DNA of 64,000 nucleotides from positions 1,674,001 to 1,738,000 of the forward strand of contig WACJ01000503.1 in assembly GCA_008973525.1 (NCBI GenBank). The letters are read 5' to 3'. This document shows positions 24,019 to 36,571 of the stretch, one piece after another. This DNA is from Stenopsyche tienmushanensis (taxonomy: Eukaryota; Arthropoda; Insecta; Trichoptera; Stenopsychidae). Position numbers and translations under genes: made by a program. Position 1 is the first letter of the stretch. Each line of letters begins with the position of its first letter. Below the pieces are notes generated by a model. The model saw only the letters and a program-made list of their open reading frames with translations. It searched no databases and was not told the DNA's origin.

Positions 24019-24499
24019 GCGAGTGACAAGCAAGTCGAGATTTGTAAATGTAGCAACGAGTAGTAGATAAACTGACTTGCTGTTAAAAGAACTTTTGAGT
24101 ATTTAGTTTGTGAATAAGTAATAGTCGAGTTACCAATAGTTAAAATAAATAAAATTGTATAAGCGTTTTTAAGTAGTTAGACCGCAAAAAGGTGTTTATC
24201 AAATAATGGTAAATCATTAGAATTAGTAACATTTTAAATGCGATCATTAAGAATGTAAAATGAATTATATTTATCAATCAAAACCAAGTATTATCTCACA
24301 ATTACAGAAGTATAATGTATTGAATGTATGTAGAGTTTATCAGAATTTATCAATATAAGGGGTGTCAATTTGGCAACTCAATGATAACAAAAAAATAGAG
24401 AATGATAAAGCGAACCATAATTACTACTGACCACAAGGCAAAAATGAAAACGTGTAGAAAACATCAATAGTATTTTTTATATTTTCCACCACTAGCTTT

Positions 24500-24787
24500 T
24501 TGCAATTTGAAGAAACCCCAAGAAATAAACTTAAAATGTTAGTATTTTCGTGGTGGTTTCTAATTCCCTCCCACACGTCCCTCCCACAAAGTAAGGATAG
24601 GATTTTTTGGAAAGCTATTAATCGCCTTAGCATTTACTTTTTCAAATCCAGGAAATCAGAAATATTAATATTTCCGATCTCCCAAATTTGTTAGTACGGT
24701 GAAATTTTTTTTACACAATCTGGATTTGAACCCGAACCTTTACAATATGAGCCCAGGATTTAAGCCACTATACCAACACTTGATCCA
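24500..24787 (-). mobile_element. tRNA-derived SINE copy (minus)
   Basis: Read on the minus strand from 24787: 'aagtgttggtatagtggctt' (A-box region), then 'ggttcgggttcaaatcc' (B box), then a tail with 'tttcaccgta'. The distal body contains 'gaaaccaccacgaaaat' (about 24545-24561 in + coordinates), shared with 37.28 and 58.16 kb. This copy shows the uninterrupted head that proves the split copy at 12.6/14.0 kb. The body is partly diverged. Confidence 0.8.
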
Positions 24788-27700
24788 ATTATTACATACT
24801 GTCAAAAAATTCAAATATTTCAGTAAGTACTTGCACAGACGATTAACATGGAAAACAGAAAAGCAATTCACTCTCAAATGAGAAATTTTGCATTGACTGA
24901 TTCGATGAAATCAACCTACAATATTAAAATTTTCCGACACTTTTCGTCCAAAATGAACGATAGCCATCGCTTCATAGCTGATATCAAACTAAATAACGTA
25001 ATAAGACGATAACTTCAGTTAAAATATTAGCCACAAAAATAAAAATAACTTGCACCCCAGACATATCAGTAGAAAGATTTGCCAAACAAACTTTCAAGAA
25101 ACCCATATTAAATTAGTTTTAATCCATGACCTTATAGAAGTGTTTGGCTAAATTTTTGTCAAAAATATGAACGTTATAATACTGACTAATGTTCCTTAGA
25201 GAACATATTGTGAAAAGAAAAATAGCTCTTATTCCAATAACATTATAATTAAAAATAAATACTTTCATAATTTCAATGTTAGTAAAAAAAATTATGATTT
25301 TATAATTTTAACATCATCCATGATTGAAGAATTGTTATAGCTCGATCTGCTTCTTCCTTGTCGTATCTCCCATTAAAAACTTCTCAACAATGTTTCATAT
25401 ATTTGCTAGCATTTAAGCTCTCAACTTCGTTCTAGATAAGTATTTTTGTTCGTGCAATCCTCATAAAATCTTATTTCAGGTTTTCAAATGTCAAACGTTT
25501 TTAAATCATTAAGTTATCGTGGTTTTTTATATTGACGTTGAATAACATCGCTTGCTGAATAGTTTGTTAAACTGTTGATGACACTCATGGATTTATAAAG
25601 TATTGATTGATATCATCGTTTTCATATTATCAAAAAGCATTAAACTCAAATTATGTCCCACGGTCTTTTCATCAGCGGTGCTTGGCAATTTATGTGTGCT
25701 CTTATTTACACACTGTCTCATAATCAACGAATGAGATCTCCTACGCCCAATTTACTCCGTGATTGATGCCTGCAAATATTTTCATATGATTTTTTCTTGG
25801 TCGTCGCTCGTTCTTAATCAATTTAGTTCTGCATTTCTTTTCGTCTTGTAATATATCATCCGCCTAGTGACTCATATAATCAATGGTCCATGTGATTGAA
25901 TCGTAATATTCCCACATTTTCCCCGTTATGACCGCGGATGCATCACCCAGTGTTATGAAATGTTGCGTCGCTTTTTATCCGTCGTCTGAATTTTCTCATA
26001 ATGCTTTCGACTCTGTCTAGTGCTTTATTTTTCTCAACAGACGATTCGCGTCTTTTGCGAATTATCGGTGTGATCCCACGTAACCGTATGACCGAATTCT
26101 TTTTGGTATGTTTGGATTTCAACAATGCAACATTGTTACTGTTAATTGGGTCAACACGTGCCTACTTTGCACATTTTAGTTATTTGACTAGCCGTTATTG
26201 CCTATTATGCTCTCAACGAATTTTCCACATCGGTGCTATCATTTTTTGGAATCGTGATGTCTTTTGAATTTACAACATTGATGTAAAATTCCATGCATCT
26301 TGTATGAATAGTGATTTTTTTTACTAAGGTATCATATTCGTTATCAAAAATAAGCAATCTCATTACCTTATATGGTTAAATTAGATGCTAAAAACTAGTT
26401 AAATATTCGAATAGCATTTTTTTAGATTGAAAATGAAATTATATTTATTTCTTAAAGATAGCCCAGCATCATTCGTCGTCTTAATATTTACTTTTTCAGA
26501 AGCAGTAGATTAAACTAAATCTATATCGATACAATCGATCAGAAAGATTTATAATGATTAATTAATTAGTAATTAGTAATAAATATCAATTACTTATTTT
26601 TTGCACAAAATTAACAAATTTAATTACACAGAATGGCATGTGTCACCCTTGCAATAAAATATTAACAGCAATTTAACATTTTATTGATATTAAGCTTACG
26701 GTATCTCAGCAAAAGTAATTTAAATAAAGACGTACATTAATACTGTAATAACTTTGATATACGATTCTTTTGACCCATTTCACCTTATAAAGCTCTTACA
26801 TCACATAAAATTTACTCATGGATAGACATGCCCGATCTTGTAAATCGTCTTAATGTTTGATTTCATGTAATCAGAAAATTTATTTAAATCCAGGTCAAGA
26901 CGATAGAGAGATATATAATTGCGAACTCAAAAAGTTTTGCGATCAAAATTTGAATAGACATTAACGATGCCCTATTCTGTTCATAATGCTAATTACAAAT
27001 ATTTCTTGTTTGAATGATGACATCAATAACATTTAATGGTGCATACGCTGTACTGAAAGATGGATTTAAGCTTCTTGAGCAAATTATAGACCCTTTTTTA
27101 AAAAATGTAACAATTTCCTGGACTATGAATTGTTTTCGCGGAAGAAACCAATGCTTCTGCCCGGCCATCACGTCTGGAATATTTATTGCATCTAGTTATA
27201 TAAGATCCACGTTGGATACCTCTTCTGAATATGAATCTAACAATTCTTCAACTTCCTTATCTTTCCATTCCATCCATTCCTTTACTAGGATAAAACGATA
27301 TTTCATCCATTTTAGTTTACTATAAAATAAAAACATATCGCTATGCATCCATTTTCTTTTTATCATGATTTATGCTATAATTTTGTTGTTGCTGCCAACT
27401 CTTACTTTTTACATAGTTTCGTGACATTTTTGAGACAAATCCGAGTTGTAAAAAATCAAGCCAAATCGAATAAATGCCACTTATTTATTCATATTTAGTT
27501 TTGAATGAAGAACCTTTATGAAGCTTGATATACTTTTTTATATCAGATAATAAATTGGATTTCCAATGGGATAATCGGAAAAAAGTGGTGCGTCTTATAA
27601 GTCCATGCACTAGTTTATACGAGTTCATGGATAAGTGGTTTTTTAACACCCAACAAAAATATCCGACCGTTAATAATTTACAATATTTATTGCGACTGTT

Positions 27701-28160
27701 TTTTGCGGTTGTTGGAACACCTACAGCCTAATTCGACGCAATGCTGAATCAAAGCGGTTGACAATACAGTTTCAACTTTTTGATTTCAAGTGGCAATTTT
27801 TACATGAAATGCAAGCCGATTTAATTATTTTAATCCTGAACATTAAACGGGGCACATTAAATGTGTGTACTCAAATTAACTTTATTGCTATGACTGTTCG
27901 CTATAAGTGCGCGTAGTTTCTTTACAACAGGCAAGTGCTTTCTAGAGAAGGCATCTTATCTTTTAAGATCTAATGGCATTTGAATCATTATTTTCAAACG
28001 TTTAAATTGCATTAAAAATTTAACTGAAAGCCACTATTTCGTTTGGCTTAACTTTTTAATATAATAGTAAATAATTATTACTTTGTCCCATGCTCTTGAA
28101 ATATCCTTAATTTAACGCAGAATCAATTCTTGCATTTTAAAGCTAAGCTTATTTGATTTA
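24788..28160. other. AT-rich stretch, nothing recognised
   Basis: 3.4 kb with no credible gene. Open frames of 60-103 codons (25943-26125 -, 26001-26267 +, 27014-27325 +) have no recognisable features. An acceptor-like 'ctttatttcag'-type tract occurs near 25480 but is followed by GTTTTC, not a donor. Confidence 0.5.
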
Positions 28161-28171
28161 AGCCAGTGATG

Positions 28172-28370
28172 GCACCAGGCTGGTAGTATGTCGTGATATG
28201 TTTAGAGTGTTGGACACGATGCTTTGTATAAGCACCAGGCGCTGGTGTGCCGTTGATGCCACCAGGCTGGTAGTATGTCGTGAGATACTTAGTGTGAGCC
28301 GCGATGCTCTTGGTGAGCACCAGACGCTGGCGAGCTGGAGATCTCGCCAGGATGGTAGTAGGTCGCGTGC
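28172..28370. repeat. Short tandem repeat, unit about 87 bp, 2.3 copies
   Basis: The word accaggctggtagtatgtcg occurs at 28174 and 28261, exactly 87 bp apart. A diverged third start, ccaggatggtagtaggtcg, is at 28347. The units also share 'gatgctt/gatgctc' and 'agcaccag.cgctgg' words further in. The block is GC-raised against AT-rich flanks. No function is evident. It could be a minisatellite or the repetitive part of a larger element. Confidence 0.85.
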
Positions 28371-28920
28371 GGGGCGGATTGGACCACGACGGTGGGGCTG
28401 ATCGCTGCCGTCACTATCCTTTGAAAGGCGCAGGCTGGGTTCTCAATGTGTGAGAATTCCATGAAAGTCGGTGATGTAGGGTCGGTGGCCGGAACTTATA
28501 GTTTCGCGCAGGTACGGAAATCTAGGGAAGATTGTCCGGAAAATTTTGTGTACCGAGGGGCATCCGTATGAATTTTTTTGTATTTATTATAAATATTTTT
28601 GATTGAACTTGTAATTAAAATATAGCGACACGTGACGGCAGCGGTAATGGCATTTGTCTAACGGTACTTATTTTGAAATAAATATGTAAACTGAATCGTA
28701 CTTTTATGGTTAAATTATGTAAATGAGGTAAACAATGTTGTTATTATTGAACTACTTGGACATCCGGTATATATTATGTTATTGCTTATTATTATGTCAA
28801 TGTATTACAAACTATTTGGATTTATTTTGAGAGAGAGGGACAGCTATGAATACTATTTTTTGAAAATTTGTTTTATATAAAACACATGTTCGCCCGAGGA
28901 TGGTCGAAGTTAAGGGAGGA
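28371..28920. other. Spacer between tandem repeat and LTR-like block
   Basis: 28371-28560 is GC-raised with no frame. 28561-28870 is strongly AT-rich. It might belong to the same mobile element as its neighbours, but I see no terminal repeat that shows it. Confidence 0.35.
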
Positions 28921-28924
28921 AGAG

Positions 28925-29381
28925 TGTAGCGTGGGCGATATATCATCCCCGCATAGTAGCGGCATCTACCACTTCTCTTCAGGTGCAATGTGCTATTTTA
29001 GCAGCGCCACCTCTTGTGGCCCTGCGGAGCCATTGCACCTGCTTACCGACCGATCGCTTCTTGCGCGTGCATCGTTACCGGCTGGGTAGTGACGCGCAGG
29101 AAGCGGGAGTCGCGAGAGTCGTCCGTTGGCCTTGGCTGCGGGAGGTCGTCCCTCCTGCAGCCAGACCTCTCTCTCTCTACCTTTGCTGGGGAATAAACAG
29201 TTATCCTGTGAAGAGAGTCTTTCTGTTCAACGCCCTTCGTATTCCCATCCATTCGTCCAGTACATCACAGCCCGATAGCAGAACGGACCCGTGCAGTAGC
29301 GCGGCCATCCCGACGAGCACGTGGAGGCGGGGAGCCGCCCGGGGACTCTGCCCCGAGAGCGCCCCCGCCTCAAACGTTACA
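28925..29381 (+). mobile_element. Probable solo LTR of an LTR retrotransposon
   Basis: The 457-bp GC-rich block begins tgtagcg (28925-28931) and ends cgttaca (29375-29381). This imperfect TGTA...TACA inverted edge is typical of Gypsy-like LTRs. A polyadenylation signal aataaa (29192-29197) sits in the expected middle position, followed by a pyrimidine-rich R/U5-like stretch. CpG and GC content are far above the flanks. No 4-6 bp target duplication and no internal retroviral-type region were found, so boundaries and class are tentative. It contains no intact gene. Confidence 0.45.
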
Positions 29382-30135
29382 CAATTTCCTCGTAAAAGTA
29401 TGAAATCAAGCGAAAGTCAAAAATATCAGAATTATATTTTAATTTCAAAAATATATATTTTAAAAATAAAGGGCATTGAACTGTTCTACTTTTAAACTTG
29501 GCTATAATTTCGTTTTTATTGAGCCTACTGTGGAAAAAGCCCTCTCAGTTGAGAAGTAATAGTAATGAGTAGAGAATCGTAAAGAACATCTAAAATATCA
29601 CACCTTTTTTTGACGTGATCGAAATTTTTGAATAGTTTTTCAATAAACTTTATATTATCCTTATAAACAAGTAGCGCGCTGATTTCAATTATATCGGCAA
29701 TTGTGTTGTCCAACTGTTTCTGATTCTATTACTTCTATTTCATTGTTTATTTTCTGCACTTCTAAATCTAAGTTGCTGGACGACTTATCGGATTGTTAAA
29801 AAATCTGATCAATGTCTTGGATGCCAATGCAACGACCTCCCTTTTTAACAAATATTTCATATATTCTCTAGAGGGAGGAACTTTCACTATTTCTAAATAT
29901 AATATTAACGTGATTAGCATTGTATTCCATTCGCGTTTTGATATAAAGTAACATAGTTTTACTTAAATCAGAATTCATTTCTTCATGTCTTTTCAAATAA
30001 AAATTGATTAAAACACCTGTGTTTTAAATTATTTTATCGCATTTGGAGCAAAATCGAATCGCAAAAAACTACTTTACTTTTGAATGTCAATATTATTTTT
30101 TTATAATAAATTTATGTTTGTATCAAGTACTTTTA
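29382..30135. other. AT-rich stretch, nothing recognised
   Basis: Between the LTR-like block and the second ratchet site. There is no frame above 62 codons and no repeat partner. Confidence 0.5.
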
Positions 30136-30145
30136 ATTTCAAAAT

Positions 30146-30181
30146 TTATTAATTATCTTTGCTTTTTTGTTACAGGTGAGT
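30146..30181 (+). promoter_or_regulatory. Candidate recursive splice site (ratchet point) 2
   Basis: A branch-like ttaat (about 30147-30153) is followed by a long pyrimidine tract (tctttgcttttttgtt), then ACAG ending at 30175, joined directly to GTGAGT at 30176-30181. It has the same architecture and strand as the site at 2425, 27.75 kb upstream. Such spacing is normal for ratchet points dividing giant introns. Both sites carry the same CAG|GTGAGT core. Confidence 0.5.
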
Positions 30182-30219
30182 TCTAATTCCTGGATTTATT
30201 GGCTACATTGATAAAAATT
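30176..30219 (+). other. Candidate recursive-splice exon after ratchet point 2
   Basis: A good donor (AAATT|GTAAGT) begins at 30220, 44 nt after the acceptor. This may define a short recursive-splice exon, as at 2426-2561. 44 is not a multiple of three, so inclusion would disrupt a frame. The call depends only on splice motifs. Confidence 0.3.
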
Positions 30220-31590
30220 GTAAGTTTATAAAATATCGCAAAATATGCTATTAAAGGAGGTAGGAAAATTGTACTTATGGTGAATTTTTATGCTCATTGC
30301 TTTTCTTGGGTTGACCAAATAAAAATGTTTCAATCATCATCATTATATCGACTTCCTGGATTACATGAAGTCCGACGCATAATTATCTTAAGCAATTATT
30401 CGTGCTAAATAGAATACATATGTGGATTTCAGATTCGAAGAATTTACTTGGACATTATTATTTTATTAAGCAATATTCACGTATTTTAATCTTTCGTATT
30501 ACTAAGTTTGGTAGTTTATTACTATTGCAAGTCGTCATTTAAACCAAAGCTCTATGTTTGTCCTCGTTTCTATATACAGACGGCCCACCTCGAAGTCTCA
30601 GCCAATGATCCACGACGAATTTTACGGACTTATAAAAGTCCTTTAAATCAAACCTTCGGCGCTCTTGACACTATCATATAACAAATTTTATCGCCTTTCA
30701 ATCACCATTACACTCAATACACTTCTTGTTTTACTGTTAAATTTCATACAGCCATTTATTGTGTTGATTTTCCTCACCTCTCTCCGTAACGGTAACGTCT
30801 CTTCTAGCCTCTCGCGCCAACGAAAGTATTATGCTCGCTTCATCTCTCGGCTCGAATCGTAATTTACCATTTGCAATAATCAAATGTATATTAAATTATA
30901 TACGGTTTATTGTAAAATTACGAGAAAAAAACGTATGACCTATTCAGGCTATCTGCGTCGACACTTAGAAACGCTTCTCAGGTCGGATCGCTCTTACAAG
31001 CGTTTAATTTTTTACTTGGATATGAATTAAAACTGACATACATCACTGCAAACCGCTATATCGACGATTTTTATTTTCGTTGACAAGGTCGCTTTTTCGC
31101 CGAGTTTTTCCGAATATCTTCCGGCGGTTCCAATATCATAGATGAATCAGCGAAAACGTGTCTTTATTGAAGCTGGAAATGCAGCATCGGTATACCGATA
31201 ATACTTTAAAGTAGCACGTGATCCATATACTAAGGAATTTCCAATCATAAAATTCATATCTAGGATTATGAAGGTCTAAAGAGTAAAATTTTATTACTAT
31301 CCACTTCTTTGAAGTATTCGCACACTTCTTTTGGGTAAATAGTGCATTTGCCACAGTCGTTAGTGAGACGTGCTTTATCACCAGTGTGCATAAAACGAGT
31401 CATTCTATTTCGTTCCGCGTGTATTTATGTTCTGCTTGATTTATACAAATCTTACATATTACATCATCTCAATCTTCTAAACAAATATGTGATTTTTATA
31501 TAAAATATAATATAAAAGCCATATATCAAATAATATTAGTCTTTATTAAATTCGCTACAAATAATTGAACATCTAGACCAATTGTTCTTT
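30220..31590. other. Mixed stretch; small GC-raised patch near 30560-30870
   Basis: No gene was recognised. 30560-30870 has higher GC and CpG than the flanks and may be a regulatory patch. An 81-codon minus-strand frame at 31136-31381 has no recognisable features. Confidence 0.4.
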
Positions 31591-31599
31591 TAATAATTT

Positions 31600-31700
31600 A
31601 GATCCTGAACTATTCTTATATAAAGGTTCGAGTTCAGATTCAGATTGTGGAGAAATTTTCCACCACATCCAACAAATTTAAGAGATTAGGAGACTGGATT
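31600..31700 (+). mobile_element. tRNA-derived SINE fragment (+)
   Basis: 'tagatcctgaact', then 'aaaggttcgagttcagattc' (diverged B box), then 'ttttccaccacatcc' align with the SINE copies at 13986 and 24690. The first A-box part is missing or diverged. Confidence 0.65.
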
Positions 31701-32640
31701 TTCAAAAGAATTTAAATATATAAAAACAATGATAAATTCGCCACTCAGGCGAAATATTTACGTCCTTATGCTCGAGAACTCGCTCCAAAATTCACGGCCT
31801 TTATGGACGTTAAAATATCATATTTTTATTGTGCAACGAGACGTGGCTAATGCAAGTTTCTGCAGTGGTCGATGATTAGATCTTCGTCATTCATCTTTTC
31901 ATCCAAACTCGCTCGTGTTTAACATGATAAAATCGAACAGGTTTATCCAAAGATCGATAAAAAGCATCAACCCTTTCGACATTTTTACCTGTGATAAATT
32001 AATATCCTGTACATCCTGAGAAATATCCCACATTCATATATACATACATCCTTGATGCGTGCAGCATCATATCAGTAATCTGAATTCAGTAGCACATTTC
32101 AACGAGTTTTTTTTTAATTTAATAATTATATCTGTCGATTATGCTGTAGATACGTTGGATTCATAGTTATTTGATAGGCAATATCTTATTAAATATTCGA
32201 ACGATTTAATGTATGCACTGAGTGTAAATTTGCATATTTGGTTTTGATTTGGATGCATTTTACTGGATCGATCTTTCCTTGCATATTAATTAATTTAGGG
32301 TTTATGTATTTGCATGGATAATTTAATCCGTTGAAATAACAACTTCACGATATCCTTCCTTCGTCTTTGAGCAACATTTTATTATACATGTCGGCAGTAG
32401 CTTTTCAGACAAGCTGTGCGCTTGCATATATCACTATTTCCATAAATCCACCGTCAGTCTGGTTGCAAATGAGATTCTTTAGTAGGTGTTTTACAGGAGA
32501 TGACAGCTCCCGATGCGAAGGAGAGATATCTCCTGAAATGTCAGCAACATTTAACGAACGGCGCATGAAAATCTTCCGCGTGGAATTCCAAACTTGCAAA
32601 CGCGATCATAGAAATCTCGCCAGCTTTTAATATTATCTTT
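31701..32640. other. AT-rich stretch, nothing recognised
   Basis: Overlapping frames at 32367-32630 (+) and 32405-32599 (-) are mirror images of one GC-raised patch and are not called. Confidence 0.45.
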
Positions 32641-32647
32641 TCAATAC

Positions 32648-33001
32648 TCAGTGGCAACATTCACGTCGCATTTTTGCTTCTATTTGTGCATATTTTTCGC
32701 TTCTTTTACTCTTGTTCGCTTGTCGCTTGGAATTCCAAAATACAAAGTCTGGAATATCAAGCGAAAGTGTGCGATCCGCAAGGGCGTCCGAGTTCATCGA
32801 ACGTAAGAGTCGATTGATGTTTTGCCCATTTTGAGATGAAACCATCACATGAATCCAATTTGTTACACTTAAGCTACCCTGTCTAAGTGTATCTCTCGGT
32901 GGCATCACCTCGTTACTAAAAATAACATAGCTAGAGTCCACATTTATAGGTCGTAATGACATGGCTAGACTTTTGCGTGGGCTGCAACCGCCATTGTGCA
33001 C
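32648..33001 (-). CDS. Uncertain ORF, possible exon or decayed gene
   Basis: A 117-codon minus-strand frame starting with ATG in a reasonable context (acaatgg) and ending in TAA-type termination near 32648. Its composition is more balanced than chance frames here, with a Lys/Arg-rich end (SKRSEKYAQIEAKMRREC). I recognise no domain. Just upstream, an AG follows a weak pyrimidine context (ggacagcaacag), so it could be an exon, but no clear donor is seen. It may be a fragment of an unidentified transposon protein or noise. Confidence 0.15.
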   Translation of the reverse strand: MHNGGCSPRKSLAMSLRPINVDSSYVIFSNEVMPPRDTLRQGSLSVTNWIHVMVSSQNGQNINRLLRSMNSDALADRTLSLDIPDFVFWNSKRQANKSKRSEKYAQIEAKMRRECCH

Positions 33002-33004
33002 CCC

Positions 33005-36000
33005 TGTTGCTGTCCAATAAGATTCAACACACCTTCAAATCTATTTTATTTGACATTTCAGACAGAGAGCAAAGCAATTAATTTTAGCAATGTTATTTAT
33101 CATTATAACAATTATATGAGCTTATATAAACCCTTATGGCGTGTCAATTTCTATTGATAGTAAAACCTTTCCTGTTTTACAATCTAAGCATTAAAAGAGC
33201 CCTTGTTAATGCTATCGTGCTGAAACCACTCTGCGCCAATGTCTGTACACTTGTTAGACCGGTAAAATTATTCATCTTTTTTAGCATTAAATTCAAGATG
33301 TTCCTGCATTTACCTAAATTATCATCATCATTAGAAATACGATACTGCCGATGAAAGCCTCTCGATTCTTATGGTCATTTTTATATTTGACGACTTGCAC
33401 GTCTCCATCCATCAAATCCAGCAATTGTCGACCCTATCACATATTACTCTATGCAGCCTCATCAGTCAACCTGATATAAATTCAATTCAAATATAATTAT
33501 CCTAGCGTAGGTGTAAAAATCGAATTTTGTTTCATATTCGATTCACGTAATGCTTTTATCTGGATCTAATATGTAAAGCCATGATATAGTTACATATGCT
33601 AAAAACGTAAATCCATTTATTATCATCCATTATTCAATTACATGCACTAATACTGCACCACAACATCAGATTTTTCAATAATAATTAAAGTTACACTACT
33701 CATTAAATGTATTAATCTATCAAACTTAGGGATACAATAGATCTAAATCACCAAAGTGTCCTGCATACAGGACAATGGGCAAACCTATCACAATAATAAT
33801 AAAATTATACTCACCAAATGTCCCACTTAAATTATGATGTCCAAGGCTCATTTTAGTTGAATTCTGCGTAGGAAAAATGTGAATTTAAAAGTGTCAAAAT
33901 ACTACTCTTAATAATCATGATGGTTTTACTAAAAATATCGCCTATAAAATATTTTATCCAAAATTTGCGTTTTGAGATAAAGATCAGATTTAATCAAGGA
34001 AAATACATTAAATGGATTTGAAAATATATTCAATGATCTATTGTACTTTCTAGAAAAAAAAAGCAAACTGCTAATAAAACCTAAACATGTCTTTTAGCTC
34101 AATAAAGTAAAAGGACTATTGCCCATCTATTGAAAATTGATGTTAATTCGCCTGTATCGCAATATAACGATCTTCTTCATATTTTCCTTGAAATATTACG
34201 ATGCGAACACACCACACAATCTTTATACCGTGTAGAATCTTATATATATAATGGGGATTTTCATTAAATCGTTCTGCATCATTGGTCGTTGATCGACACA
34301 TGGTATCTGTCTTTTTGGCTGCATGCAAATTCCCGATGAGTTGCATCATCAATATTTTGCGAAATTTTATATGACTCGGGGGCTTTCTTCCTTCCTTTTT
34401 CTCACATTGTTTATATATAATGTATGCATTCACAATTGAGGTTTCTAACCCCTAAAAAAGCCCACCATGTTAATGTCCTACGCATAAAACAATATGACGA
34501 CAAAATATTTAAAAATCCACGATAAATAAATTAAATGTCAGATATTTTCACAAATATAAGATGTTCACGGTGACACAGTTCGCCAAAGACTATTGTTTTG
34601 AAATTGTGATTTTATACTTGCAGCGGACAAAAATGTCCCATCCCAAACTTTCTTAGCAGTAGAGCAATAGCATTCCTCCTAGAATACTTGCTTCATTCCA
34701 CAGCTTAAAAAGTACTAAAATCGTCACAGAATATTTTTAAAAGTGTCTGTAAATATCATGGACCTGCCAATAAAAAAATGATGTCTAATACGTGTGGACA
34801 CTGGACCGAAAAGGGATCGACCATGAATCCGGGCCGTGGCACACATGTTGTGTCATTACACATTATAATTACCATGTTACGATACGTATAGTCAAAAGTG
34901 ATATGTTTTTTCCTAAAAATATATAAAATATTATTCACATACTAAATTTGCAATCAAAATTCTTCGTATTTGAAATCGGTCGCCTAGCACGTCCGGAACG
35001 AATAGGAATCTTTAGTTGATGATGTATTGTAGAATTCTTATCTATAGTACATTAAATGTTAACAATGATCAATTTAGATTATATTTTATTTTTTCCCAGT
35101 AGCATTTATGACAGACGGTTTTGTAATACAGATTTATATGCCCACTCACTAATCGGAATCGCATTATTCCATAGTTCTTTTATCTCTTTGTGTGTGCCTT
35201 AACGGATTAGCGGCGAAGTTCCATTCATCCATATAGCATGCTAAATTTTATTTCCATGCGAGATGTCGCGTTCTTGAGCCAGAATGTCCTCAGTTTTACC
35301 TATGATGGCAACAATTGCCGCCAAGTACGTGCTCATATGGCTCCTTCCGGATCCGTTAAGACTCTCACCGGGTTATCTCGTCTGTTTCACATGCCGCCGC
35401 CAGATTACATCACTCATTGTAGTCTGCAGAATACAAACCATGTCTTTCATTATTAAACTAAATGCTTTATTACTGCAGATTGTTCGATAGCATTGCAATA
35501 TCGCTCCGGCACACAATGAATCGGTGAAAAATGAAGCGCAATTTTGCGATCTTTAACTTGGAGAATGTGCTTTATTTTTCTTCTTAATGGCTTATTAGCG
35601 TTTTTTTGCTTCTTCGGTTCTGTTGTTTTTCGGCAATTTAACTCTTTCGCACATCTTCAAATTCAATAAATGTGACTCGTGCAAAAATATATTTAATTAG
35701 TCTTCCTCACATTCCGACAGTCATGAATGAACGGGAGATGAAAATTTATGATCCAATCAAAATATTATCTGATTCAACATAATACCGTTTGTTGACGAAG
35801 CACATTATAATGTCAACTTAATAAGAAAATTCTTCTCGTATATGTAAAATTGTAGATTGGAATCAATTTGATAAAATTAGGAATATAAAAGAAATATTAT
35901 GAGAAATATAAATGAGATCGCATCTTCCACATCTTGTAAAGAAAAAAGATTTCAATCAATTCGCTTTGCTTTTCAGTTATGTTGTATCGAAAAAAAAGAT

Positions 36001-36210
36001 ATAAGCAGACTTGTAGCAAAATAAGCAGATTAAAGATTAATAAACTCTTTAAAACCCAGAACTAGTTCCACTTAACATTTATAAAATGTTTTAATAATGC
36101 TAAAGAGACGTAACCATACGATCACGCAAACATTTGGGGTTATATTAACCCTCTGAATGCTTAACTACAATATATCGTCGATTGTGATATTAACGAGAGC
36201 TACAAACCAC
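33005..36210. other. AT-rich stretch; GC-raised patch at 35200-35520
   Basis: No gene or repeat partner was noticed over 3.2 kb. A minus-strand donor-like TTTG|GTGAGTA lies near 33815 without a matching acceptor. The patch at 35200-35520 has overlapping open frames but no recognisable peptide. Confidence 0.45.
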
Positions 36211-36212
36211 GA

Positions 36213-36450
36213 GGTATTGGCCCATTTATTTATTTTATTTATAAACCTTTATTCAATAAATATAATATAGCAAGGTAAAATGGTGTATCAATATACACAA
36301 TTACATAAAAATGGATTAACAATTTAAGTCTTAGATTACTATCCTTATCTTAATTACAAGTATGTATTTTAGTTATAATAAATTTTACATAATAAGAGTT
36401 AATTTAATTTTTGTATATATATAGGGAGAAAAATAGGGTATTGGCCCATT
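36213..36450 (-). mobile_element. 5'-truncated LINE tail with 14-bp target duplication
   Basis: ggtattggcccatt occurs at 36213-36226 and again at 36437-36450, flanking a 210-bp AT-rich insert. On the minus strand the insert ends with aataaaggtttataaataaa and then an AAAT repeat next to the duplication. This is the expected form of a non-LTR retrotransposon 3' end copied by target-primed reverse transcription. Only the 3' untranslated part remains, so the clade cannot be told. Confidence 0.8.
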
Positions 36451-36571
36451 GATGACTTTAAAATGTTCAAATATGAATAGCTTCTGTTCGTCAGGATATC
36501 TGTGTTGAACCCTGTAGTCCATCTTGCTCACATGTTAGCGCGATCAAAAATGTATCTACATATATATATAT

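Noticed and set aside
25470..25490. cttatttcag|gttttc as ratchet or exon start
   Set aside because: The acceptor half is fair, but GTTTTC is not a donor and no downstream donor makes a plausible exon.
28967..28990. Third ratchet candidate (cttctcttcag followed by gtgcaa)
   Set aside because: The donor half GTGCAA is poor and the site lies inside the LTR-like block.
28983..29495. 170-codon plus-strand ORF
   Set aside because: It lies over the GC-rich LTR-like block, where stops are rare in all frames. The frame crosses the polyadenylation signal and ends in AT-rich flank. No gag or pol motif.
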